The notes beneath the pieces were generated by a model. The model did no database searches and had not been told where the DNA came from. It saw nothing but the letters and a program-made list of their open reading frames with translations. From Enterovirga aerilata (lineage in GTDB: Bacteria > Pseudomonadota > Alphaproteobacteria > Rhizobiales > Beijerinckiaceae): a stretch of 64,000 bases of DNA. The stretch spans positions 496,001 to 560,000 of the forward strand of contig NZ_JABEPP010000001.1 in assembly GCF_013044135.1 (NCBI RefSeq). Reading direction: 5' to 3'. Positions 35,933-44,895 of this stretch are shown here, piece by piece. Within the stretch, counting starts at the first letter, position 1, and the number at the start of each line of letters is the position of its first letter. Position numbers and translations under genes: made by a program.

Positions 35933-36280
35933 CTAAGACGGCTGCTCCGGTACGTGCAGGAGAGCCGCATCCAGAGCGTCCAGATGGGCGCGAGACGCCG
36001 CTTCGGCCTCACGCTCGATGGCCCGGTAATGGGCGACGAGAGTCTTGCCCAGCTCCGTCAGACGGGCGCCGCCGCCATGGCGTCCGCCAAGCTGCGCCTC
36101 GACGAGCGGGGACGCGAAGGTAGCGTTCAGTTCCGCGACCAGGTCCCATGCCCGCTTGTACGACATCTTGAGCGAGCGCCCGGCCGCCGAGATCGACCCA
36201 TGCTCCGCGATGCGTTCGAGGAGCAGGACCTTGCCGGGTCCCAATCGGCGCTCGGGACCCAGATCGATGCGGATGCTCAT
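35933..36280 (-). CDS. modE: ModE-type winged-helix regulator (DNA-binding domain only)
   Basis: A 115-residue protein corresponding to the N-terminal winged helix of ModE, a LysR-like fold: SIRIDLGPERRLGPGKVLLL, HGSISAAGRSLKMSYKRAWD (recognition helix) and PLVEAQLGGRHGGGARLTEL with the wing. The C-terminal molybdate-binding Mop/TOBE domains of the enteric protein are absent, as in many alphaproteobacterial ModE paralogues. It follows modC by 19 bases in the run modABC-modE. It may repress modA through the box at 38914-38937, but how it would sense molybdate without the Mop domains is open. Confidence 0.82.
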   Translation of the reverse strand: MSIRIDLGPERRLGPGKVLLLERIAEHGSISAAGRSLKMSYKRAWDLVAELNATFASPLVEAQLGGRHGGGARLTELGKTLVAHYRAIEREAEAASRAHLDALDAALLHVPEQPS

Positions 36281-36299
36281 GCGGGCCAAGGGAGCGTCC

Positions 36300-37385
36300 T
36301 CAGATCGCGGGAAGCCTGTCCGCGAGCGCCGCGGCCTTGACGACGGCATAGGCGGGCGAGCCTGGGCGGAGGCCGAGCGCGCGCAGCGATCCCCGCGTGA
36401 TCCGCGACAGCAATCGGGCATCCCCGCAATCGAGCTGCAGCATCATGCTCCCGTCGGGAAGCTCCTCGATTGTCGAAACGGTCCCGGGAAGAACGTTCAT
36501 GGCCGAGATCCGGCCCGGAGGGTCGACGGCCAGCAGCACGTCCCGGGCATAGATCCGCACCCGGCTTCTCGCGCCCGCAGGCAGGTTCAGCGAGGGGATG
36601 CGGAGCTCGCCCGCCCGGCTGGACAGGACCGTCACGCCGAGCTCGGCATCATGTCCGATCACCTCGGCCTCCAGGACGGCGCTGGCCTCGTCTCCTTCGG
36701 CGCGCGCGACATCGAGCCGGGAGACGAGGTCGGAGGCGGGACCCGCCGCGATCACCCGGCCGGCCTCGAGCAGGACGAGCGTATCGGCGAGGCGGGCCAC
36801 CTCGGCCATGGCGTGCGACACGTAGACGATCGGGACCGCCGCCTCGTCCCGGAGGCGCTCGAGATAGGGCAGGATCTCCGCCTTCCGCGCGGCGTCCAGG
36901 GACGCCAGCGGCTCGTCCATCAGGAGCAGGCGCGGCTTGGACAGGAGCGCGCGGCCGATCGCCACCCGCTGCCGCTCTCCTCCCGAGAGGCCGGCCGGCC
37001 GCCGTGCGAGCAGGTGGCCGATGCCGAGCAGATCGACGACCCCCGGCAGGTCCGGGCCCCGTTCCCGGCGGGGGGCGAAGAAGCGCCCGAACAGGAGATT
37101 TTGCCGGACCGTCAGATGCGGAAACAGCCGCGCCTCCTGGAACACATATCCGATCCGGCGCCTGTGGCAGGGAATCTCGGTCCCATCATCAGTGTCGAGG
37201 AGCACGACGCCGTCGACGACGACACGTCCCCGGCCGGGTCTGAGAAGCCCGCCGATGACGTTGACGAGGGTCGTCTTGCCGGAGCCGGACCGGCCGAACA
37301 GCGCCGTCACGCCAGACGGAGCATCGAAGGCGGCCTGGAGGGCGAACTCGCCGAGCCTGTGCTCGACCTCGACGGACAGCCTCAT
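36300..37385 (-). CDS. modC: Molybdate ABC transporter ATP-binding protein
   Basis: A 361-residue ATPase of the molybdate importer: Walker A FGRSGSGKTTL, Q-loop YVFQEARLFPHL, signature LSGGERQRVAIGRAL, Walker B LLLMDEPLASLD and H-loop VYVSHAMAEV. The C-terminal TOBE/Mop-type domain (about residues 290-350) with ARSRVRIYARDVLLAVDPPG is present and binds molybdate as a regulatory site. The start ATG overlaps the modB stop by four bases. Inner membrane-associated, cytoplasmic. Confidence 0.95.
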   Translation of the reverse strand: MRLSVEVEHRLGEFALQAAFDAPSGVTALFGRSGSGKTTLVNVIGGLLRPGRGRVVVDGVVLLDTDDGTEIPCHRRRIGYVFQEARLFPHLTVRQNLLFGRFFAPRRERGPDLPGVVDLLGIGHLLARRPAGLSGGERQRVAIGRALLSKPRLLLMDEPLASLDAARKAEILPYLERLRDEAAVPIVYVSHAMAEVARLADTLVLLEAGRVIAAGPASDLVSRLDVARAEGDEASAVLEAEVIGHDAELGVTVLSSRAGELRIPSLNLPAGARSRVRIYARDVLLAVDPPGRISAMNVLPGTVSTIEELPDGSMMLQLDCGDARLLSRITRGSLRALGLRPGSPAYAVVKAAALADRLPAI

Positions 37386-38077
37386 GCCGCCAGGCGCCGG
37401 CTGACCCGCCGAGCCAGGAACTCGGATGCGGCGAGCGCCGCCATCGACACTGCGACGGAGACGACGGTCAATCTCATTGCTCCCGCCTCCCCGCCGGGCA
37501 CCTGCGTGAAGGTGTAGATCGCCGACGGCAGCGTCTGGGTCTCGCCGGGGATGTTCGACACGAAGGTGATCGTCGCTCCGAACTCGCCCATCGACTTGGC
37601 GAAGGAGAGGATCATGCCCGCGATGATGCCGGGCAGGATCAAGGGCAGGGTTACCAGGCCGAAGACCCAGGCCCGGTTCGCGCCAAGCGTGCCCGCCGCC
37701 TGTTCCAGCCTGATGTCGACGGCTTCGATCGAGAGGCGGATCGCCCGCACCAGCAGGGGAAATCCCATCACGGCGCAGGCGAGAGCGGCCCCCGTCCAGT
37801 GGAACGAGAGCACGATGCCGAAGCTATCGGCCAGGAACGTCCCGATCGGCCCGCGGCGCCCGAACCAGACCAGCAGCAGGTAGCCCGTGACGACCGGCGG
37901 CAGGATGAGCGGAAGGTGCACCAGGGTATCGACCAGCGCCTTGCCCCAGAACCTGCCCCGGGCGAGGAGGTAGGCGACCGCGAGGCCCGGAACGAGGCTC
38001 GCGGCTGTGGCGGTCGTCGAGACGAGGAGGGACAGGCGCAAAGCCGTCCACTCCTCGGGCCGGAGCCAGTCCGTCAT
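37382..38077 (-). CDS. modB: Molybdate ABC transporter permease
   Basis: A 231-residue inner-membrane permease with five or six helices. The ABC-contact EAA loop is AAGTLGANRAWVFGLVTLPL, and MILSFAKSMGEFGATITFVS is a hallmark of ModB. Coupled to modC by a four-base ATGA overlap and 11 bases downstream of modA. Confidence 0.95.
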   Translation of the reverse strand: MTDWLRPEEWTALRLSLLVSTTATAASLVPGLAVAYLLARGRFWGKALVDTLVHLPLILPPVVTGYLLLVWFGRRGPIGTFLADSFGIVLSFHWTGAALACAVMGFPLLVRAIRLSIEAVDIRLEQAAGTLGANRAWVFGLVTLPLILPGIIAGMILSFAKSMGEFGATITFVSNIPGETQTLPSAIYTFTQVPGGEAGAMRLTVVSVAVSMAALAASEFLARRVSRRLAA

Positions 38078-38088
38078 CGATCAGGAGG

Positions 38089-38892
38089 TCAGGAGCCGCC
38101 GGCAGGCCGGTCGAGCACCGTGAAGCCCTGCTTCTCGAAGGCTGCCCTCGCCTCCGGACCGCGCAGGAAGGCGAGCAGCGCGGCGGCGTCCGGGCTCGCC
38201 GCCTCCTTCGTCACGGCAACGGGGTAGACAATCGGCGGGTGAGTATCGGCCGGGAAGGTGGCGAGCACCTTGACGTTCGGATCGGCGGCCGCGTCGGTCG
38301 CATAGACGATGCCGAGCGGCGCCTCGCCGCGGGAGACCAGAAGGAGCGCCGCCCGGACGCTCTCGGCCTGCGCGACCCTGTCCTTCAGGCCCTCCCAGGC
38401 GCCGAGCTTCTCCAGCGCCGCCTTGCCGTATTTGCCCGCCGGCACGGCATCGACGTTGCCCATGGCGATCCGGCCCGAGCCGAGCGCCGCCGAGAGATCG
38501 AGCCGCGGCCCCATGCTCACCGACGCGCGCGAGTCCTTCGGGGCGATGATGACGATCGTGTTGGCGAGAAGGTTTATGCGCGTGCCGGGACGGATCAGGC
38601 CCTTCCTCTCGACATGATCCATCCAGTCGAGGTCGGCCGAGAAGAAGAGGTCGGCCGGCGCTCCCTGCTCGATCTGCTTGGCGAGCGTGTTGGACGCGGC
38701 GAGCGAGACCCTGAGCGGCGGCTTCCCGCTCCTGGCCCAGGCGGCGGCGATGTCGTCCATGGCGTTCTTCAGGCTCGCGGCCGCGAACACGGTTGGGCCG
38801 CCGGCTTGCGCGAGGGCGGCAGGGCCCGCGGCCGCGACCGACAGCAGCGCTCCGAGCAGCGTGCCGGCGACCAGTCTGCGCGTTGCGGCCAT
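38089..38892 (-). CDS. modA: Periplasmic molybdate-binding protein
   Basis: A 267-residue solute-binding protein. Residues 1-29 form a Sec signal peptide (LLGALLSVAAAGPAALAQAG). VFAAASLKNAMDDIAAAW, VSLAASNTLAKQIEQGAPAD and LFFSADLDWMDHVERKG are the family's ligand-binding segments. It leads the modA-modB-modC-modE operon, and a ModE-like box lies just upstream. Confidence 0.95.
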   Translation of the reverse strand: MAATRRLVAGTLLGALLSVAAAGPAALAQAGGPTVFAAASLKNAMDDIAAAWARSGKPPLRVSLAASNTLAKQIEQGAPADLFFSADLDWMDHVERKGLIRPGTRINLLANTIVIIAPKDSRASVSMGPRLDLSAALGSGRIAMGNVDAVPAGKYGKAALEKLGAWEGLKDRVAQAESVRAALLLVSRGEAPLGIVYATDAAADPNVKVLATFPADTHPPIVYPVAVTKEAASPDAAALLAFLRGPEARAAFEKQGFTVLDRPAGGS

Positions 38893-38913
38893 CGCGATCC
38901 CTCCGATCTCCTG

Positions 38914-38937
38914 CGCTATATCCAGCCATTTATATCG
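38914..38937 (-). promoter_or_regulatory. ModE-like operator upstream of modA
   Basis: CGCTATAT at 38914-38921 and TTATATCG at 38930-38937 form an imperfect dyad about 21 bases upstream of the modA ATG, similar to the ModE consensus CGnTATAT-n-ATATAnCG. The position overlaps or follows the expected modA promoter, which fits repression under molybdate sufficiency. It is also about 130 bases upstream of the divergent cas3. Confidence 0.6.
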
Positions 38938-39067
38938 CTCCGAGGCAACCGCCTAGGGCGGATCCCAGCCTGCCGGACCGCATCGATGCGCGGCGGGTCC
39001 CGGCGGGTCTCGGCCCCGGCAGCAGGGTCCCGGTTGCGAAGCGGAGGGGCCGCCTGAAGAATGACGC

Positions 39068-41368
39068 ATGTTCTTCGCGCATTCGACGGACCGGCCCGAC
39101 CGCTCCGACTGGCAGCCGCTTGCGGTTCATCTGACGGGCGTCGGCGCGAAAGCGTCTGAGTTCGCGGCCAAGTTCGGGGCGCCGAAGGCGGCGCTCCTGG
39201 CGGGGCTCGCGCACGACCTCGGGAAGTACAGCCTGGCCTTCCAGGCCCGGCTCTCGGGCGGGAAGGAGCGGGTCGATCACTCGACCGCGGGCGCACGGGA
39301 GGTGGTCGGCGCTACCTTGCCGAAGGCGCCGTGGAGCTGGATGGCCGAGCTCGTCGCCTATGCCATCGCGGGCCATCATGCGGGACTGCCCGACCGGCAC
39401 GGCGGCCGGGGTTCGCTCGAGGAGCGCCTGAAGGCCGCCTCCATCCCCGAACCCGACCCGGCCTGGGCAGGAGAGATCTCCCTGCCCGCGGCAGGGCCGC
39501 CCCGGATCCCGGACCCGGTGAAGGAGCGCTATCCCTTTCAACTGGCCTTTCTCGGCCGGATGATCTTCTCCGCCCTCGTGGACGCAGACCGGCGCGATAC
39601 GGAGGAGCACGCGGTCGCGACGGGACAGGAGGAGGCGAAGCCGCGCGACCGGCCGCTTCTCTCGGAGCAGGTCGACGCGATGATCGCCAGGCTGGACGCG
39701 CATCTCGCGCGGTTGTCCGGGCGAGCCCCGGACGACACGCTGACCGGGATCCGCCGCCGCGTCCTCGACGCCGTGACGGCGCGGGCCGAGGGCGAGCGCG
39801 GCCTCTATACCCTCACGGTACCGACCGGAGGAGGCAAGACGCTCACGGCGACGCGCTTCGCGCTGGGCCATGCGCGCCGCTGGCATCTCGACCGGATCAT
39901 ATACGCCATCCCGTTCACGTCGGTGATCGAGCAGACGGCCGCGATCCTGAAGGGCATCTTCGGCGAGGAGCTTGTTCTGGAGCACCACTCCGCGATCGAG
40001 TTCGGGTCGTCCGAAGACGAGCGCCAATTTCGCGAGCGCGACGAGAGCCTCGGGCTCAAGCTGCGCCTTGCCATGGAGGATTGGGCCGTCCCGGTGGTCG
40101 TGACCACGAACGTCCAGCTGTTCGAGAGCCTGTTCTCGCACCGGCCCTCGCGCTGCCGGAAGCTGCACAACCTGGCAAACAGCGTCATCATCCTCGACGA
40201 GGCTCAGACGATTCCGCTCATGAAGCTGCGGCCCTGCCTGGCAGCGATCGACGAGCTTGCGCGCAACTACGGTTGCACGGTCGTGCTGTGCACGGCCACG
40301 CAGCCGGCCATCGCTGCGCCCGATTTCGGGGGCGGGCTTCACCTCGGGCCGGAGCGCGAGCTTGCGCCTGATCCTGCCGGGCTCCACGAGGAGCTCCGTC
40401 GCGCCGCCATCCGGATCGAGCCTCGGCCGATGACGGACGGCGACCTCGTGGCTGCGCTCGCCTCGGTCGAGCAAGGGTTCGTGATCCTCAACTCGCGCCG
40501 GCACGCGCTCGCGGTCTACCGGGCTGCCCGGCAGGCCGGGCTGGAGGGGCTGATCCATCTCTCGACCCGGCAATATGCCGCCCATCGCCGCGAGATCATC
40601 GCAGGGATCAAGCGCGATCTCGCCGACGGACGACCCTGCCGGCTGGTCGCGACCTCTCTGATCGAGGCCGGCATCGACCTCGACTTCCGGGCCGGCTGGC
40701 GAGCCATGGCGGGGCTCGAAAGCATCGTGCAGAGCGCCGGGCGCGTGAACCGGGAGGGGCGATACGCGGCCGAAGACAGCATCCTCACCGTGTTCACGCC
40801 CGCCGTCGATCAGGACACGCCGCGCGAGATCGCCGGATTCATCAGGGATCTCGGCCGGATGGCCAGGGAGCATTCGGACCTCGCCCATCCGGACGCGATC
40901 CGGGCCTATTTCAGGGAAGTCTACTTCCGGACGGACGCGGAGCTGGACATCATCGAGGTCAGAGAGGACAACGGCGCCACCCGACGCAGCGTGCTCGACT
41001 CGTTTCGGCTCAGCGGGAGCGAGACAAATTTCGCCTACCGCACCGTCGGCGAGAACTTCCGCATGGTCGAGGATCAGGGACTGCCGGTGATCGTCGCGCG
41101 GGACGAGGAAGCCAGTATCGCGCTCGATCGGCTGGGGCGTCCCGACGCGTCGGCCGGCGCGGCCGCACGTCTGCTGCAGCGCTATATCGTCCAGGTGCCG
41201 CAACGGAGTCGGCAGCGGATGCTCGACAGGGGAGACGTTCAATTCCGTGAACATGCTCGCTTCGGGGAGCAATTCCCGGTCCTTGCAGCCGATCTCCTGT
41301 ACCAGGACGAGTTCGGTCTACTTTGGGAGGATGATGCCGAGCTTGGCAGCGAAGATACGATCTTCTAG
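39068..41368 (+). CDS. cas3: CRISPR-associated helicase/nuclease Cas3 (type I-C)
   Basis: A 766-residue protein with an N-terminal HD nuclease and a C-terminal SF2 helicase. HD residues: His21, HD at 49-50 in AHDLGK, His71, HH at 103-104, and DADR at 172-175. Helicase: Walker A PTGGGKT (252-258), Walker B DEAQ (377-380), CTATQPA, SLIEAGIDLDF and QSAGRVNREG. It degrades target DNA recruited by Cascade. All catalytic residues look present. The ATG follows GGAGGGG by 15 bases or GAAGA more closely. It starts a cas operon divergent from modA; the next gene starts 25 bases downstream. Confidence 0.97.
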   Translation: MFFAHSTDRPDRSDWQPLAVHLTGVGAKASEFAAKFGAPKAALLAGLAHDLGKYSLAFQARLSGGKERVDHSTAGAREVVGATLPKAPWSWMAELVAYAIAGHHAGLPDRHGGRGSLEERLKAASIPEPDPAWAGEISLPAAGPPRIPDPVKERYPFQLAFLGRMIFSALVDADRRDTEEHAVATGQEEAKPRDRPLLSEQVDAMIARLDAHLARLSGRAPDDTLTGIRRRVLDAVTARAEGERGLYTLTVPTGGGKTLTATRFALGHARRWHLDRIIYAIPFTSVIEQTAAILKGIFGEELVLEHHSAIEFGSSEDERQFRERDESLGLKLRLAMEDWAVPVVVTTNVQLFESLFSHRPSRCRKLHNLANSVIILDEAQTIPLMKLRPCLAAIDELARNYGCTVVLCTATQPAIAAPDFGGGLHLGPERELAPDPAGLHEELRRAAIRIEPRPMTDGDLVAALASVEQGFVILNSRRHALAVYRAARQAGLEGLIHLSTRQYAAHRREIIAGIKRDLADGRPCRLVATSLIEAGIDLDFRAGWRAMAGLESIVQSAGRVNREGRYAAEDSILTVFTPAVDQDTPREIAGFIRDLGRMAREHSDLAHPDAIRAYFREVYFRTDAELDIIEVREDNGATRRSVLDSFRLSGSETNFAYRTVGENFRMVEDQGLPVIVARDEEASIALDRLGRPDASAGAAARLLQRYIVQVPQRSRQRMLDRGDVQFREHARFGEQFPVLAADLLYQDEFGLLWEDDAELGSEDTIF

Positions 41369-41393
41369 CTTCGGCTGAGGCGCGTCGGGGGGA

Positions 41394-42085
41394 TTGGTGG
41401 CGTACGGTGTAAGGCTGAAGGTGTGGGGAGATTACGCGTGCTTCACTCGGCCGGAGATGAAGGTCGAGCGCGTATCGTACGACGTGATGACGCCGTCAGC
41501 GGCCCGAGGGATACTTGAGGCGATCCACTGGAAACCGGCGATTCGCTGGATCATAGACGCCATTCATGTGCTGGAGCCGATCCGCTTTCACTCCATCCGC
41601 CGCAACGAGGTGGGGAGCAAGGTTCCGGCCGCCTCGGCCCGGAGAGCCATGAGGGCCGGCAGCATCGAGGGCCTGCATCTCAGGATCGAGGATGCGCGGC
41701 AGCAGCGTGCCGCGACCGTCCTGGCCTGCGTCGCCTATGTGATCGTTTCGAGCTGACGCCGAAGGCTGATGGGAGCGACAACGCGGGGAAGCATCTCGAC
41801 ACCTTCAACCGGCGCGCCCGCAGGGGCCAGTGCTTCCACCAACCCTGCCTCGGCACCCGGGAGTTCCCGGCCCGCTTCGAGCTGATCGAGCCGGGCGCGC
41901 CGCTGCCGCGCGCGAAGGACGAGCACCGGACGCCAAGTCTCGGCTTCGGAACACCGCGCGACCTCGGCTTCATGCTCTGGGACATCGATCACGCCGGCGA
42001 CCGCTCCTCGATGCTGTTCCGGGCGAGCCTGGCGGACGGCGTGATGCGCGTACCGCCGCCCGGCTCGCCCGAGATCAGGCGGTGA
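41394..42085 (+). pseudogene. cas5c: cas5c with an internal frameshift
   Basis: Cas5c (Cas5d) is the RAMP subunit of type I-C Cascade that also cuts pre-crRNA. Frame one (41394-41756) encodes GVRLKVWGDYACFTRPEMKV, then SYDVMTPSAARGILEAIHWK and ends at RQQRAATVLACVAYVIVSS. The rest of the protein, RFELTPKADG..., HLDTFNRRARRGQCFHQPCL, LGTREFPARFEL, GFMLWDIDHAG, runs from 41744 to 42085 in another frame. Family members read VAYVIEARFEL at this point, so seven bases (two codons plus one) seem to be missing between 41744 and 41747. The two halves are otherwise clean. Start is TTG at 41394 or GTG at 41397. Sequencing error cannot be excluded, but the 25-base spacing to cas3 and 7-base spacing to cas8c are normal. 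Confidence 0.85.
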
Positions 42086-42092
42086 GGGAAGA

Positions 42093-43934
42093 ATGACGAT
42101 CCTGGCTTCGCTCGCGAGAGCCTATGAGCGGCTTCCGGACAAGTCCCCGCCTGGCTATTCGAGCCAGCCGATCGGCTACGTGATCTCTCTCAACCCGGAC
42201 GGCACGCCGGCCCACCTTCCGATCCCGCGGCAGCAAGGTTCCGCGAGGAAGCCGGCCGCATTGCCGATGAGCGTGCCGCAGCCCGTCAAGCGCACCTCCG
42301 GCATCGCGCCGAACCTTCTCTGGGACAAGACCTCCTACGCGCTCGGCGTCACGGCGGCGGGCGGCCGCAGAACCGCCGAGGAACATGCGGCCTTCCGCAA
42401 GCTCCACGCCGAGAAACTGGCGGGCAACGACGATGCCGGGCTGACGGCGCTCAGGCTGTTCCTGGAACGTTGGACGCCGGGCCAGTTCGAGGCGCTCGGC
42501 TGGCCGAAGGAGATGATCGACCAGAACGTCGCTTTCGTGCTGGAAAGCGACCGCCTTCGCCACCTGTTCATCCACGACCGGCCAGCCGCGCGAGCGCTGG
42601 TCGCGCGGGTCTCGTCCGAAGGCGGGGCCCGGCCGGAAGCCGTGTGTCTGGTCACGGGCGAGCGCGCTCCTGTGGCGCGCCTCCACCCGTCCATCAAGGG
42701 CGTCTGGGGAGCGCAGACAGCCGGCGCCTCCATCGTCTCGTTCAACCTCGACGCCTTCACGTCCTACGGCCACGAGCAGGGCGACAACGCGCCGGTCTCG
42801 GAGGCGGCGGCCTTCGCCTATACGACCGCGCTGAACCGGTTCCTGGCGCGCGACAGCCGCAACCGCATCCAGATCGGCGACGCCTCGACCGTGTTCTGGG
42901 CGGATGCGAGTGCGGCCGATGCCGGCAGCGGCGGAGATCTGGCCGCAGAGCTCGAAGGGATGTTCCGCACCCTGCTCGGGGAGGGGATGAGCGCCGAGGA
43001 GGCGCGCGGCATGGCCGAGATGGTGCTCGGCGATTTCTCTCGCGTGGACGAGGTCGGTGAGGCCGAGAAGCTTCGCGCGGCGCTCCGCCAGATCCGGGCC
43101 GGGCGGCCGGGCGAGATCAGGCTCGGTCTCGCCGAGCATGTCCGCTTCCACGTGCTCGGCCTCGCGCCGAACGCGGCCCGCCTGTCTGTCCGGTTCTGGC
43201 TCGACGACGAGTTCGGCGTCATCGTCCGGCGCTACGCCGAGCATGTGGACCGGATGCGGATCGAGCCGAAGCCGCGCGACGAGAGCCCGTCCATCTGGCG
43301 CTGCCTCGTGGAGACGGCGACCCTGCGCAAGACCGAGAACATCCCGCCCAACCTCGCCGGGGATTGGCTGCGCGCGATCCTCGCCGGCACACCCTATCCG
43401 CTCACCCTCCTGACGACGCTGCTCATGCGCATGCGGGCCGACAAGGACGTGAATGCGTTGCGCGCCGCCATGCTGAAGGCCGTGTTGATGCGAAACTTCG
43501 GAATGACCGAGAAGGAGGCGCCCGTGGGGCTCGATCCCGACAACGATCAGCCCGGCTACCTGCTCGGGCGGCTATTTGCGACCTACGAGCGGATCCAGAC
43601 CGACGCTCTGCCGGGGCTGAACGCCACGATCCGGGACAAATTCTACGGGGCCGCTTCGGCGACGCCCCGGAAGGTGTTCACCCTGCTCGACCGCGGTTCG
43701 GCCAATCACCTGGCCAAGATCGCCAAGGACAGCAAGGGCCGGGCCGTCAACCTGGAGAAGCTGCTCAGCTCCATCATGGAGCGGCTCCGGCCGGACCGTG
43801 ATCCCTTTCCGGCCTTTCTCTCCACCGACCAGCAGGCTCTGTTCCCGCTCGGCTATTACCACCAGAAGAGCGAGTTCTTCCGCCGCAAGGAAACCGGGAC
43901 GGCGCCCAGCCCCGTAGAGGAAACCGCTGCATGA
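42093..43934 (+). CDS. cas8c: Type I-C Cascade large subunit Cas8c
   Basis: A 613-residue Csd1-family protein. The N-terminus MTILASLARAYERLPDKSPP and the segments YALGVTAAGG, QFEALGWPKEM, CLVTGERAPVARLHPSIKGV and AAFAYTTALNRFLARDSRNR are characteristic of Csd1/Cas8c, which recognises the PAM and carries target DNA recognition in type I-C Cascade. Full length. GAGGGAAG lies 3 bases before the ATG. It overlaps cas7c by four bases (ATGA). Confidence 0.95.
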   Translation: MTILASLARAYERLPDKSPPGYSSQPIGYVISLNPDGTPAHLPIPRQQGSARKPAALPMSVPQPVKRTSGIAPNLLWDKTSYALGVTAAGGRRTAEEHAAFRKLHAEKLAGNDDAGLTALRLFLERWTPGQFEALGWPKEMIDQNVAFVLESDRLRHLFIHDRPAARALVARVSSEGGARPEAVCLVTGERAPVARLHPSIKGVWGAQTAGASIVSFNLDAFTSYGHEQGDNAPVSEAAAFAYTTALNRFLARDSRNRIQIGDASTVFWADASAADAGSGGDLAAELEGMFRTLLGEGMSAEEARGMAEMVLGDFSRVDEVGEAEKLRAALRQIRAGRPGEIRLGLAEHVRFHVLGLAPNAARLSVRFWLDDEFGVIVRRYAEHVDRMRIEPKPRDESPSIWRCLVETATLRKTENIPPNLAGDWLRAILAGTPYPLTLLTTLLMRMRADKDVNALRAAMLKAVLMRNFGMTEKEAPVGLDPDNDQPGYLLGRLFATYERIQTDALPGLNATIRDKFYGAASATPRKVFTLLDRGSANHLAKIAKDSKGRAVNLEKLLSSIMERLRPDRDPFPAFLSTDQQALFPLGYYHQKSEFFRRKETGTAPSPVEETAA

Positions 43935-44881
43935 CCGCGCTCGCGAACCGCTATGACTTCGTCCTTCTCTTCGACGTGACGAACGGCAATCCCAACGGCG
44001 ATCCGGATGCCGGCAACCTGCCGCGGCTCGACCCCGAGACCAATCGCGGCCTCGTCAGCGACGTCAGCCTCAAGCGGAAGGTCCGCAACTATGCCGAACT
44101 CGCGAAAGCGGGAGAGACCGGTTACGCGATCTATGTCTCGGAGGGCGCCATCCTGAACGACAAGCACCGGGAGGCCTACAAGGTCGCCCGGCCCGGCGAC
44201 GCCAAGGTCGCGACCGAGAAGAAGCTGAACCCGAAGGACGATGCGGAAGCCGCGAAGGTGCGCGGCTTCATGTGCGAGAACTTCTTCGACGTGCGGACCT
44301 TCGGGGCCGTGATGTCGACCGGCATCAATTGCGGTCAGGTGCGCGGGCCGGTGCAGTTCTCCTTCGCGACCTCTGTCGAGCCGATCGTGCCGCTGGAGAT
44401 ATCGATCACCCGCATGGCCGCGACCACGCCGGACGAGAAGTCGAAGCGGGAGCAGGAGAGCGAGGGCGACGAGCGGCGCGAGAACCGCACCATGGGCCGG
44501 AAATACATCGTCCCCTACGGGCTCTACCGGGCCCACGGCTATGTTTCCGCGAAGCTGGCGGAGCGGACCGGCTTCTCGGAGGATGACCTCGCCTTCCTCT
44601 GGGAGGCGCTCGACGGCATGTTCGACCACGACCGATCGGCGGCGCGCGGCGAGATGGCCAAGCGCCGAACGGTGATCTTCAGGCATGCCTCGGCGCTCGG
44701 CAACGCGCCGGCGCACGCGCTCTTCGACCGCGTCAAGGTCGACCGCGTGTACCAGGGCGACAGTCACGAGGTCGGCGATGCGCGCACGTCCAACTGGCCG
44801 CCGGCCCGCCGCTTCGAGGATTACGCCATCCGGATCGATCGGGACGGACTGCCGGAGGGCGTAGAGGTGATCGAACGTTAG
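43931..44881 (+). CDS. cas7c: Type I-C Cascade backbone subunit Cas7c
   Basis: A 316-residue Csd2-family RAMP protein that forms the crRNA-binding filament: FVLLFDVTNGNPNGDPDAGN, SDVSLKRKVRNYAEL and VRGPVQFSFATSVEPI are typical, along with the glycine-rich IVPYGLYRAHGYVSAKLAER. Full length. Starts within the cas8c stop (ATGA), as in other type I-C operons, giving tightly coupled synthesis of the two Cascade subunits. Confidence 0.95.
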   Translation: MTALANRYDFVLLFDVTNGNPNGDPDAGNLPRLDPETNRGLVSDVSLKRKVRNYAELAKAGETGYAIYVSEGAILNDKHREAYKVARPGDAKVATEKKLNPKDDAEAAKVRGFMCENFFDVRTFGAVMSTGINCGQVRGPVQFSFATSVEPIVPLEISITRMAATTPDEKSKREQESEGDERRENRTMGRKYIVPYGLYRAHGYVSAKLAERTGFSEDDLAFLWEALDGMFDHDRSAARGEMAKRRTVIFRHASALGNAPAHALFDRVKVDRVYQGDSHEVGDARTSNWPPARRFEDYAIRIDRDGLPEGVEVIER

Positions 44882-44895
44882 CTTCCGCTTCGGAG

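Noticed and set aside
38930-41272. 780-codon open frame antisense to cas3
   Set aside because: Shadow of cas3, overlaps the ModE box region and shows no domain.
41732-41760. Programmed ribosomal frameshifting in cas5c
   Set aside because: No slippery heptamer, downstream pseudoknot or SD-like stimulator is visible at the site, so a deletion is the simpler explanation.
41830-42096. 88-codon open frame inside the second half of cas5c
   Set aside because: The real coding frame there is the one that continues cas5c (to 42085); this is a third frame with Arg/Pro-rich nonsense.
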